Positions 1 to 5,606 of a stretch of DNA of 5,606 nucleotides are shown here, piece after piece. Origin of the DNA: Flavobacteriales bacterium (GTDB lineage Bacteria; Bacteroidota; Bacteroidia; Flavobacteriales_D; Sanyastnellaceae); NCBI GenBank assembly GCA_027488055.1, contig JAIYCK010000185.1:1-5606 (forward strand), written 5' to 3'. Numbering within the stretch: position 1 is the first letter of the stretch; each line of letters starts with the position of its first letter. A program made the translations under genes and the position numbers. The notes beneath the pieces were generated by a model. That model saw only the letters and a program-made list of their open reading frames with translations. It did not search any database and had not been told where the DNA came from.

Positions 1-3
1 GAT

Positions 4-11
4 TAATTTTG
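4..11 (+). promoter_or_regulatory. Possible Bacteroidota-type -7 promoter box (TAnnTTTG)
   Basis: The sequence TAATTTTG matches the TAnnTTTG -7 consensus recognised by the Bacteroidota primary sigma factor. It ends only four bases before the ATG of the MORN-repeat gene, so transcription from it would start at or next to the start codon and give a leaderless or nearly leaderless message. The partner -33 element would lie outside the window and cannot be checked. The stretch is A/T-rich, so a chance match is quite possible. Confidence 0.3.
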
Positions 12-15
12 AATT

Positions 16-1689
16 ATGAGAATATCGATTTTATTGATCTTTTGTATCGTTCAACTGACGGGTTATGCCCAAAAGCAAGACTTCAAGGACTACTATCCCA
101 ATGGAAAATTGCGCAGTGAAGGAGCTTATTTGTATGGCTTTGAAGATGGTCTTTGGAAGTATTACGCAGAAGATGGCAGGTTGACAGAATCGACCCATTA
201 TAAAAAGGGTAAAATGCACGGTGCGGTGACCCAATATCATTCCAACGGAAGGATCATGATAGAGGGTTATTTTAAGAATGATTTACAGGATAGTATTCAG
301 CGCACTTTTTCAATGGACTCCGTTATTTTGGAGCAGGGTTATTATGCTGCGGGCAAGAAAATGGGTCAATGGGTCTATTTTTCGTTCTCGAGTGATACTC
401 TATTGGTTGAAATGCACGAAGAAAACGTGGTTCGAATCATCAAGCAATGCACAAAACCGAATGAATGTTCGATTGTCAATGGTAAGGGCGTAGTGCTCGA
501 GTATTTTGAAAATGGGAAGCTGAAGAAGAAGGTGACTTATGATGATGGGTTGCGCAATGGAGAATCTACGGCATACTATTCCAGCGGGCTCGTTCGAGAG
601 TCTGGGATGTATGAGCATGACGCGCGAGAAGGCGAGCATTTAGAATATTTTCCGAGCCAAAAACTGAAGCAAAGAGCTCACTACAAGAAAGGGATTTTGC
701 ATGGGTTATTGGAGGATTATTATACCAACGGCCAACTCAATGCCAAAGGCATGAATGATATGGGTAAGAAAACGGGTGAGTGGGTATGGTACACGCAATC
801 GGGGGTGGTCGAAATGCAGGGTTCCTTCAAAAACGATGTGCAAGATGGTGAATGGAAGTATTACTATGAAGATGGTCATCTACAAAGCAAGGGACTCTAT
901 GCAGATGGAAAGTTGGATGGCAAATGGGAGTACTTTTATATCAATGGTATAACGTGGAAATCGGGCCAATTCAGCAAAGGGTTGAAACAGGGACAATGGG
1001 ATTATTATTTTGAGAACGGCAAAACTTTGATGACTGGCAAATTTGTAAATGATTTGGAGGAAGGCGAATGGCAAAGTTGGTTTGAAAATGGTTCAAAGAA
1101 AGATATTGGGAATTATAAAGGCGGCAAGATGTCGGGGAAATGGTCGGGATGGTATCCCAATGGAATCAAAAACTACGAAGGCTCTTGGCTGATTAAGAAA
1201 GGGAAGAATGCTTATGTGGAGAAGTGGAGCAAGGTGTATAAGATGAATCCTGATTCTGTGCAGACCTCTGAAATCACAGAGACGAAAGTGGGCGAATGGA
1301 CCTATTATAGGGATAGTGGAATGATTGAACGAAAGGAGACATATAGCAATGATGGATCGCTCAATGGGGAGGTGGAAATTTACAATGTCGCGGGTAAATT
1401 GGAGTCCAAAGGTTCCTATAAAAATGGGAAGAATCATGGGAAATGGGTGTATTACTACCCATTTGGAGCACTATTGCGCGAGTGTGAATACAAAGACGGA
1501 AAGTTGGACGGCAAAAGCGTGATGTATACAGCCAAAGGACGTATTCAAGAGGCGTGCGAATACCAAGCCAACAAGCCCAATGGCACCTATACACTCTATG
1601 ATGAGCAAACGGGCAAGGTGGTGTTGAAGCAGATCTATGAGCAGGGCAGAGTAGTTAAAGTACTTGAAGGAAGTCCCGTTCGCAAGTAG
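16..1689 (+). CDS. Exported MORN_2 (YwqK-type) repeat protein, 557 aa
   Basis: The start is secure: an in-frame TGA at 10-12 lies just upstream and the first ATG opens a signal peptide. Residues 1-18 form a short hydrophobic segment ending GYA, followed by QKQ, which fits signal peptidase I cleavage after Ala18. The Cys at position 10 is not in a lipobox. From about residue 26 to the end the protein is a chain of about 19 repeats of roughly 24 residues with the pattern YY.NGKL..EG.Y..G...G.W, characteristic of the MORN_2/YwqK family. Ten repeats carry a G-x-W motif, for example at 254-256, 278-280 and 302-304. Two irregular inserts break the array, at about 120-157 and 377-425. No catalytic motif or other domain is visible. 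Proteins of this family are often auto-named 'toxin-antitoxin system YwqK family antitoxin', but no toxin gene is adjacent and nothing here supports that role. Such arrays form extended β-hairpin sheets, so a periplasmic or surface scaffold or binding role is possible. The molecular function is unknown. Confidence 0.93.
   Translation: MRISILLIFCIVQLTGYAQKQDFKDYYPNGKLRSEGAYLYGFEDGLWKYYAEDGRLTESTHYKKGKMHGAVTQYHSNGRIMIEGYFKNDLQDSIQRTFSMDSVILEQGYYAAGKKMGQWVYFSFSSDTLLVEMHEENVVRIIKQCTKPNECSIVNGKGVVLEYFENGKLKKKVTYDDGLRNGESTAYYSSGLVRESGMYEHDAREGEHLEYFPSQKLKQRAHYKKGILHGLLEDYYTNGQLNAKGMNDMGKKTGEWVWYTQSGVVEMQGSFKNDVQDGEWKYYYEDGHLQSKGLYADGKLDGKWEYFYINGITWKSGQFSKGLKQGQWDYYFENGKTLMTGKFVNDLEEGEWQSWFENGSKKDIGNYKGGKMSGKWSGWYPNGIKNYEGSWLIKKGKNAYVEKWSKVYKMNPDSVQTSEITETKVGEWTYYRDSGMIERKETYSNDGSLNGEVEIYNVAGKLESKGSYKNGKNHGKWVYYYPFGALLRECEYKDGKLDGKSVMYTAKGRIQEACEYQANKPNGTYTLYDEQTGKVVLKQIYEQGRVVKVLEGSPVRK
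91..1656 (+). repeat. MORN_2 repeat array (about 19 units, 24-residue period)
   Basis: Using the conserved Gly of the G-x-W position as anchor, repeats fall at residues 45, 69, 93 (Ser replaces Gly) and 117. They continue at 158, 182, 206, 230, 254, 278, 302, 326, 350 and 374, then 426, and then 451, 475, 499 and 523. Spacing is exactly 24 residues (72 bases) inside each block. The phase is broken by a 41-residue step (117 to 158), a 52-residue step (374 to 426) and a 25-residue step (426 to 451). A degenerate half unit follows residue 528. At the DNA level the units are mostly diverged, although some distant pairs remain similar (143-176 with 842-875; 904-924 with 1495-1515). Confidence 0.88.
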
Positions 1690-1715
1690 CATAATCATGC
1701 ACCACACTCAGCGTT
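1690..1715. other. Convergent intergenic gap without a clear terminator
   Basis: These 26 bases separate the TAG of the + strand MORN gene from the TAA of the − strand pbpC. I see only a 4-bp stem, GCAT/ATGC at 1689-1700, with no following T-run on either strand, so no intrinsic terminator can be supported. Transcripts from the two sides may overlap in the 3' ends of both genes or end by another mechanism. Confidence 0.6.
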
Positions 1716-4070
1716 TTAGTCCATGCGCTTTGCCTCAAATTGAACCTCATCGCGATGGCCTTGTTCGTCCAATATCGCGATGGTATGCCACCCCTCTGTA
1801 GGCATGAATTCCATTTGATGAATCGTGTGGGTTTCACCCATGTATTGATTGTCCAAATGCCAGAATAATTTTTGATCTGGAGACTGATGTGTCGCTTGGA
1901 AGACGATGGGCACAATCTGACCATTGAGTCCCTTGGATAGATAGATCGTGGAAGCCCTGCGAGGATAGATAATTCCCAACAATGAGGATTCTCCTGCACA
2001 CAGCGGATGCATTGGAGGCGCAGAGAGGTAGTCTGGATGTTTGCTTTTATAATAATAGGCTTGCACGGGGGGCACTTCGAAGTGCGTCTGAGCAATCATT
2101 TGATGCGGAGGAAAACAGTTGCTATTCACTTGTAGACCCGTGTTGGGATCGATGAACAACAATTTGTGATAGTCACATGCATTTGTATGCATGCCGGCAA
2201 AGGGTATCCATTGCCAATGCGAATCAATACAGTTTTCACCTTTTCGCATGCCACTCTGTGCGCATATTTCAGTCAGTTTCAATTCATTTTGTGGCATTGT
2301 CAATACCTCTTTGTGATCGAGTAATTTAAACAAGTCAAATAGGATAGGTGCTGCTGTTTGAACGCCTGTCAAACCTGGTCTGCCAGTGCCATCGGCGTTG
2401 CCAATCCACACACTTATGACAAATTCAGCGGTACTTCCTACAGCCCACGCATCTCTGTTGCCGAAACTTGTTCCTGTTTTCCAGGCGATGGGTACGGCAG
2501 AATCATACCCTTGCCAACCCAATTCACTATCGGGCCTATTTACCTTCATGAGAGCCTGATAGGTGCACCATACCGCCGCAGCGTTTAGGGGGCGATACAC
2601 AGTAAGCTCGTCTGAATATGCTGTTGGGAGAACGCTTTGTCTTGCATAGTTATCTATTGGTTCGCTTCCAGGAGATTGCGCATTGGTATGCAATACACGT
2701 CCCATTCCGGCATACAATCGAGTGATATCCCACAAGCTGCTTTCAGCTCCACCGAGAATAATGGAAAGACCATAGTCGTCTGCTGGTCGATTGATGTGAT
2801 GCAATCCCAAACGTTGAAGGAGGTACATAAAGCGAGGGTATCCATATTGCTGAAGCATCACGACCGCAGGAATATTGAGCGAACGCGAAAGGGCATTGGA
2901 GGCGGGAACCAAGCCATCGTATGTTTCAAAGTAGTTTTTGGGTGCGAATCCATTGAATTGGATCGGGATGTCATCAATTAAAGTTTCAGGAAGGATGGCA
3001 CCTTCTTGCAGCATGGCAGCGTAAAGTATTGGCTTGAGTATGCTTCCTGTGCTGCGAGGCGCATGTATAATGTCTACCATCCCTTGATGTTGTTGCCCCA
3101 ACCCAGGCGTGTTACCATGGTACATCAGCACTTGACCTGTTTTTACATCTACAATCATAGCAGCGCAATTGTGGATCATGTTGGCCTGATGGGTGACCAT
3201 ATGTTGCGAAAGGATGCGTGAAGCATTTTTTTGTAGATCGGGATCAATGGTGGTTTGGAAACGCTTTTGGTCCGGGTACTTTTGGATCAGATAGTCCAAT
3301 AAATGCGGAGCAAACTGAGGCAGGGGAGAGGGCTTTTGCGGAATGACTTCGGTCAAAGATTGTTCTAATTCTTGCGGAGATAAAACGCCTTGAGCGTTTA
3401 ATTTTTGAAGAATGAAATTTCGCTTGGCGATCAATCTTGTTTGCGATTTACCAGGATAGATAAGGGATGGAGCATTGGGCAGTGCTGCCAATGTCGCGCA
3501 CTCGGCCCACGAAAGCTGGGCAGATGGGCGACCATAATAGCGCCAAGCTGCCGCTTCAAGGCCAACGACGTTGCCACCGAACGGAGCATGAGCGGCATAC
3601 ATACTGACAATTTCTTCTTTGCTATAGGATTGCTCAATTTGCCAAGCCATGATCATTTCGATGCATTTCTCCCACCATGTGCGTGGAGGGTTTTTACGGG
3701 CCATACGAGCCAATTGCATAGTGATGGTGCTGCCTCCACTGACAATTCGATTTTCGGTTAGGTTTTGGTGCATGGCCCTTACAATAGAGGGGATGTAGAC
3801 ACCATTGTGGCCTAGGAATGCATTGTCTTCGAAGGCGATGAGGCATGCGAGGTATTTGTGTTCGGTGGATCCATCGCTAGGAAAGCGCCATTGACCATCG
3901 CTAGCTATACTGGCGCCAAGCAACTCTTGATTGGCACTCAGCACAATGTGGCTGTAAGGATCATCAAACCATTGAAAGCGCCATTTGCTGCCCAATAAAA
4001 GGCAAAGCAATGCAATGAATACCCAAATGCTGCGGCGGTATTTCAATAAAGAGCGCACAATCGATCTCAA
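1716..4070 (-). CDS. pbpC: Penicillin-binding protein 1C (bifunctional peptidoglycan glycosyltransferase/transpeptidase)
   Basis: This class A-type PBP polymerises lipid II into glycan strands and is predicted to cross-link stem peptides on the outer face of the inner membrane. At 784 residues it is close to E. coli PbpC (about 770). Residues 14-27 form the N-terminal membrane anchor, preceded by basic residues. The GT51 domain (about 55-240) shows EDNAFLGHNG with catalytic Glu81, GGSTITMQLAR at 112-122 and KEEIVSMY at 151-158. The transpeptidase domain (about 295-585) has SxxK as Ser343-Ile-Leu-Lys346, SxN as Ser397-Leu-Asn399, and KTGT at 531-534, so both active sites look intact. A cysteine-rich linker (Cys603, 614, 632, 652, 691) leads into a BiPBP_C domain at about 690-780, which marks the 1C subfamily. 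The start is a non-ATG codon: TTG at 4070 directly follows the pepP stop, with GTG at codon 5 (4058) and TTG at codon 9 (4046) as alternatives. The first in-frame ATG is codon 100, past Glu81. The α2-macroglobulin gene that often accompanies pbpC is not in the window. Confidence 0.95.
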   Translation of the reverse strand: MRSIVRSLLKYRRSIWVFIALLCLLLGSKWRFQWFDDPYSHIVLSANQELLGASIASDGQWRFPSDGSTEHKYLACLIAFEDNAFLGHNGVYIPSIVRAMHQNLTENRIVSGGSTITMQLARMARKNPPRTWWEKCIEMIMAWQIEQSYSKEEIVSMYAAHAPFGGNVVGLEAAAWRYYGRPSAQLSWAECATLAALPNAPSLIYPGKSQTRLIAKRNFILQKLNAQGVLSPQELEQSLTEVIPQKPSPLPQFAPHLLDYLIQKYPDQKRFQTTIDPDLQKNASRILSQHMVTHQANMIHNCAAMIVDVKTGQVLMYHGNTPGLGQQHQGMVDIIHAPRSTGSILKPILYAAMLQEGAILPETLIDDIPIQFNGFAPKNYFETYDGLVPASNALSRSLNIPAVVMLQQYGYPRFMYLLQRLGLHHINRPADDYGLSIILGGAESSLWDITRLYAGMGRVLHTNAQSPGSEPIDNYARQSVLPTAYSDELTVYRPLNAAAVWCTYQALMKVNRPDSELGWQGYDSAVPIAWKTGTSFGNRDAWAVGSTAEFVISVWIGNADGTGRPGLTGVQTAAPILFDLFKLLDHKEVLTMPQNELKLTEICAQSGMRKGENCIDSHWQWIPFAGMHTNACDYHKLLFIDPNTGLQVNSNCFPPHQMIAQTHFEVPPVQAYYYKSKHPDYLSAPPMHPLCAGESSLLGIIYPRRASTIYLSKGLNGQIVPIVFQATHQSPDQKLFWHLDNQYMGETHTIHQMEFMPTEGWHTIAILDEQGHRDEVQFEAKRMD

Positions 4071-4073
4071 TTA
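4044..4073 (-). promoter_or_regulatory. pepP stop / pbpC start junction (TAA-TTG, same frame)
   Basis: Read on the − strand, the pepP stop TAA (4073-4071) is followed at once by TTG (4070-4068), in the same reading frame. Further possible starts are GTG at 4058-4056 and TTG at 4046-4044. A weak GAGA stretch lies a few bases before the GTG, but there is no good Shine-Dalgarno sequence. The arrangement suggests that pbpC translation depends on ribosomes finishing pepP (termination-reinitiation). The true start codon is not decided by the sequence. Confidence 0.55.
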
Positions 4074-5360
4074 GTGGGCCATGAGAGCCTCTATCTCTTC
4101 CACTTCTGTCGGGAAGTCTTTGAATAGATCGATGTTACCAGATGATCGTATCACAATGTTATTCTCAATGCGTATTCCAATGTTTTCGGCAGGAATATAA
4201 ATTCCCGGTTCTACTGTGAACACGTGACCTTCCTCGATGGGTTTGTGCCAATGTCCTACATCATGCACATCAAGACCGAGGAAATGCGAAGTCCCATGCA
4301 TAAAATATTTTTTATATGCTGGCCATTCGGGGTTTTGATTTTTGACATCGTCAGTTGTGATCAGTTTGAGATCTAACAATTCTTTGGTCATGAGTTCACC
4401 TACAGCGAGGTGGTATTCACCCATCATAAGACCGGGCTTAAGGAGTTTCTTTGCGGCCTGCATTACGCGAAGCACTGCATTATAGATTTCCCTTTGACGT
4501 GCTGAAAATTTACCGTTGACGGGGATACATCGGGTCATGTCTGCACAGTAATTGCCATATTCGGCTCCCACATCCATCAGCAAAAGATCGCCATCTTTAC
4601 ACACCTTGTCGTTTTCGATATAGTGCAATACACAGGCACTTGAGCCACTTGCGATGATTGGTGTATAGGCGAATCCGCGTGATCCACTGCGCAAGAACTC
4701 GTGCATATACTCGGCTTCAATTTCGTATTCCATCACACCAGGCTTTACAAAACCGAGCGTTCGTTCGAATCCAGCGCGTGTAATGTCGATGGCCTTTTGT
4801 AATTGAGCAATTTCTTCGGGATGCTTGATGGCGCGCAACGCGTATGATATGGGTGCGCTGCGATGAATGGCATAATGAGGAAATTCATTTCGAAACCATT
4901 TTGAGAAACGCATTTCGCGTGTTTCAACCTCGACACTTGCTCTCATGTGTGGATTGTCGTTGAGATAGACACCTTCTGCCTCAGCGAGCAAAGTGCGAAG
5001 GGTGCGCTCGAAATCCTTGATCCAAATGATGGTTTGTATACCGGTGCGCTCTCTCGCTTGCTCTTTGGTGAGTTTGGCGCCTTCCCAGATAGCGATGAGT
5101 TCGCTGGTTTCTTTTAAGAAAAGGATCTCGCGGTGCGCTGGATTGGTGGCATGAGGAAACATGACAAGCATGGATTCTTCCTGATCCACTCCGGTAAAAT
5201 AAAATAGATCGCTAGCTTGCTTGAAAGGCAGATGACCATCGGCGCCAGTAGGGTAGGTATCGTTGGAACAATAAATGGCCAAGCAACGCTCTTTCATGTG
5301 TGCTTGAAAATTAGCACGCGCTGAAGAATAAAATTGAGAACTTAATGGGGTATAACGCAT
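4071..5360 (-). CDS. pepP: Xaa-Pro aminopeptidase (aminopeptidase P, M24B)
   Basis: This metallopeptidase removes the N-terminal residue of peptides whose second residue is proline, most likely in the cytoplasm, since no signal peptide is visible. The 429-residue length suits a bacterial PepP. Residues 1 to about 130 form the aminopeptidase P N-terminal domain, with the typical ADGHLPF (40-46) and SDLFYFTGVDQEES (50-63) blocks. The rest is the pita-bread M24 catalytic domain. All five dinuclear metal ligands are present: Asp263 (LLMDVGAEY), Asp274 (CADMTR), His359 (HGTSHFLGLDVHD), Glu384 (TVEPGIY) and Glu399 (GIRIEN). His355, His366 and Arg397 also match conserved family positions. The ATG start is preferred because MRYTPL matches the N-terminus usual in Bacteroidota homologues and the next Met is at residue 22. 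The start lies 10 bases after the neuB-like stop, with no Shine-Dalgarno sequence in the gap. Its stop directly abuts pbpC. Co-transcription with both neighbours is inferred from spacing. A role in turning over proline-containing peptides is the family expectation; a link to the envelope genes around it is speculative. Confidence 0.96.
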   Translation of the reverse strand: MRYTPLSSQFYSSARANFQAHMKERCLAIYCSNDTYPTGADGHLPFKQASDLFYFTGVDQEESMLVMFPHATNPAHREILFLKETSELIAIWEGAKLTKEQARERTGIQTIIWIKDFERTLRTLLAEAEGVYLNDNPHMRASVEVETREMRFSKWFRNEFPHYAIHRSAPISYALRAIKHPEEIAQLQKAIDITRAGFERTLGFVKPGVMEYEIEAEYMHEFLRSGSRGFAYTPIIASGSSACVLHYIENDKVCKDGDLLLMDVGAEYGNYCADMTRCIPVNGKFSARQREIYNAVLRVMQAAKKLLKPGLMMGEYHLAVGELMTKELLDLKLITTDDVKNQNPEWPAYKKYFMHGTSHFLGLDVHDVGHWHKPIEEGHVFTVEPGIYIPAENIGIRIENNIVIRSSGNIDLFKDFPTEVEEIEALMAH

Positions 5361-5370
5361 AGTGGAATTC

Positions 5371-5606
5371 TTAAGAGATAAAATGCCATTTCATAACATC
5401 GTCTTCTGCAATGTCGTGAATGGCTGATTTGCCAATGACTTGATGGATATCTTTGGGTGAAATACCACTTGCGGGGCGTTTCCATGTGAGATCGGCCATT
5501 TCAATTTTTTGACCCGCAGGGATTGCACGTGCTGCAACCAAACTGCGTCGAGCGTTGGCGCGCGCAGGAGCTTCACTTTCTAGGGCCTTCATTTCGAATG
5601 TGCCCA
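5371..5606 (-). CDS. neuB: NeuB-family nonulosonic acid synthase, C-terminal SAF domain (partial)
   Basis: Only the last 77 residues are in the window. The reading frame stays open to the window edge at 5606 (GTFE precedes the first Met), so the ATG at 5592 is internal. Visible features are ARANARRSLVAA, then IPAGQ, then LTWKRPASGISP, then VIGKSAIHDIAEDD, ending in KWHFIS. This is the pattern of the SAF (antifreeze-like) domain that closes N-acetylneuraminate synthases and their legionaminate and pseudaminate relatives. In that family the upstream TIM barrel condenses phosphoenolpyruvate with an N-acetylated hexosamine, and the SAF domain of one subunit contributes to the active site of the other in the dimer. 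The sugar made cannot be told from this fragment, so the symbol names the family rather than a proven N-acetylneuraminate activity. Products usually decorate lipopolysaccharide, capsule or surface glycoproteins. The gene ends 10 bases before pepP and probably shares its transcript. Confidence 0.85.
   Translation of the reverse strand, partial: GTFEMKALESEAPARANARRSLVAARAIPAGQKIEMADLTWKRPASGISPKDIHQVIGKSAIHDIAEDDVMKWHFIS

Noticed and set aside
16..69. Lipoprotein signal at Cys10 of the MORN protein
   Set aside because: The residues before the Cys (LIF) do not form a lipobox, because Phe sits directly before the Cys. The hydrophobic segment continues past it to a better signal peptidase I site after Ala18.
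1093..1437. 114-residue − strand open frame inside the MORN gene
   Set aside because: It is antisense to the repeat array, and its low-complexity hydrophobic and proline-rich content is the expected complement of repeat codons.
16..1689. MORN/YwqK protein as the antitoxin of a toxin-antitoxin system
   Set aside because: The protein is exported and very long, and no small toxin-like gene lies beside it. The antitoxin label for this family is an automated naming habit, not evidence.
1689..1700. Small hairpin GCAT-AATC-ATGC as a terminator
   Set aside because: The stem has only four A/T-rich-to-mixed base pairs and no T-run follows on either strand.
1655..2095. 146-residue − strand open frame overlapping the convergent junction
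   Set aside because: It overlaps the well-supported C-terminal domain of pbpC in another frame and also the end of the MORN gene. Its protein has no recognisable domain.
2637..2981. 114-residue + strand open frame inside pbpC
   Set aside because: It lies antisense to the transpeptidase domain, has no recognisable features, and is explained by pbpC coding constraints.
3405..3761. 118-residue + strand open frame inside pbpC
   Set aside because: It lies antisense to the conserved GT51 domain and shows no family motif, so it is a shadow of the real gene.
5371..5592. A complete small 73-residue gene starting at the ATG at 5592
   Set aside because: The frame stays open to the window edge, and the visible residues are the C-terminal SAF domain of a NeuB-family enzyme, so this is the tail of a longer gene.

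Overview
This window is almost entirely protein-coding. It holds one gene on the + strand and three tightly packed genes on the − strand that converge on it. The proteins point to Bacteroidota. The aminopeptidase P has the N-terminal arrangement typical of that phylum (an ADGHLPF block and a SDLFYFTGVDQEES block). The exported MORN_2 protein has a long repeat array of a kind common in that phylum. None of the starts has a clear Shine-Dalgarno sequence, and a TAnnTTTG-like box lies just before the + strand gene. Genus and species cannot be assigned from this sequence.

Layout. Positions 16-1689 (+) encode an exported 557-residue protein made almost wholly of about 19 YwqK/MORN_2-type repeats on a very regular 24-residue period. 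A 26-base gap (1690-1715) separates its stop from the stop of the convergent gene. Positions 1716-4070 (−) encode a complete penicillin-binding protein 1C (PbpC), with a membrane anchor, GT51 glycosyltransferase, transpeptidase and C-terminal BiPBP_C domain. Positions 4071-5360 (−) encode a complete M24B aminopeptidase P (PepP) with all five metal ligands. Positions 5371-5606 (−) are the 3' end of a NeuB-family nonulosonic acid (sialic-acid-like) synthase, represented by its SAF domain. The rest of that gene lies beyond the window.

The three − strand genes read neuB-like, pepP, pbpC, with gaps of 10 and 0 bases, so they are probably one transcript. The pepP/pbpC junction is the most unusual point. 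The two genes share a reading frame and are separated only by a TAA, and pbpC must start at a non-ATG codon because its first in-frame ATG lies after the catalytic glutamate. The grouping combines a surface-sugar enzyme, a cytoplasmic proline-specific peptidase and a peptidoglycan synthase. A shared cell-envelope role for the first and last is plausible but is inference.

I do not see an obviously new system. The points most worth checking are the pepP/pbpC junction, the geometry and cysteine placement of the MORN array, and the wider context of the neuB-like operon. No RNA genes, mobile elements, CRISPR arrays or convincing terminators were found, and no stretch over 300 bases lacks a gene.
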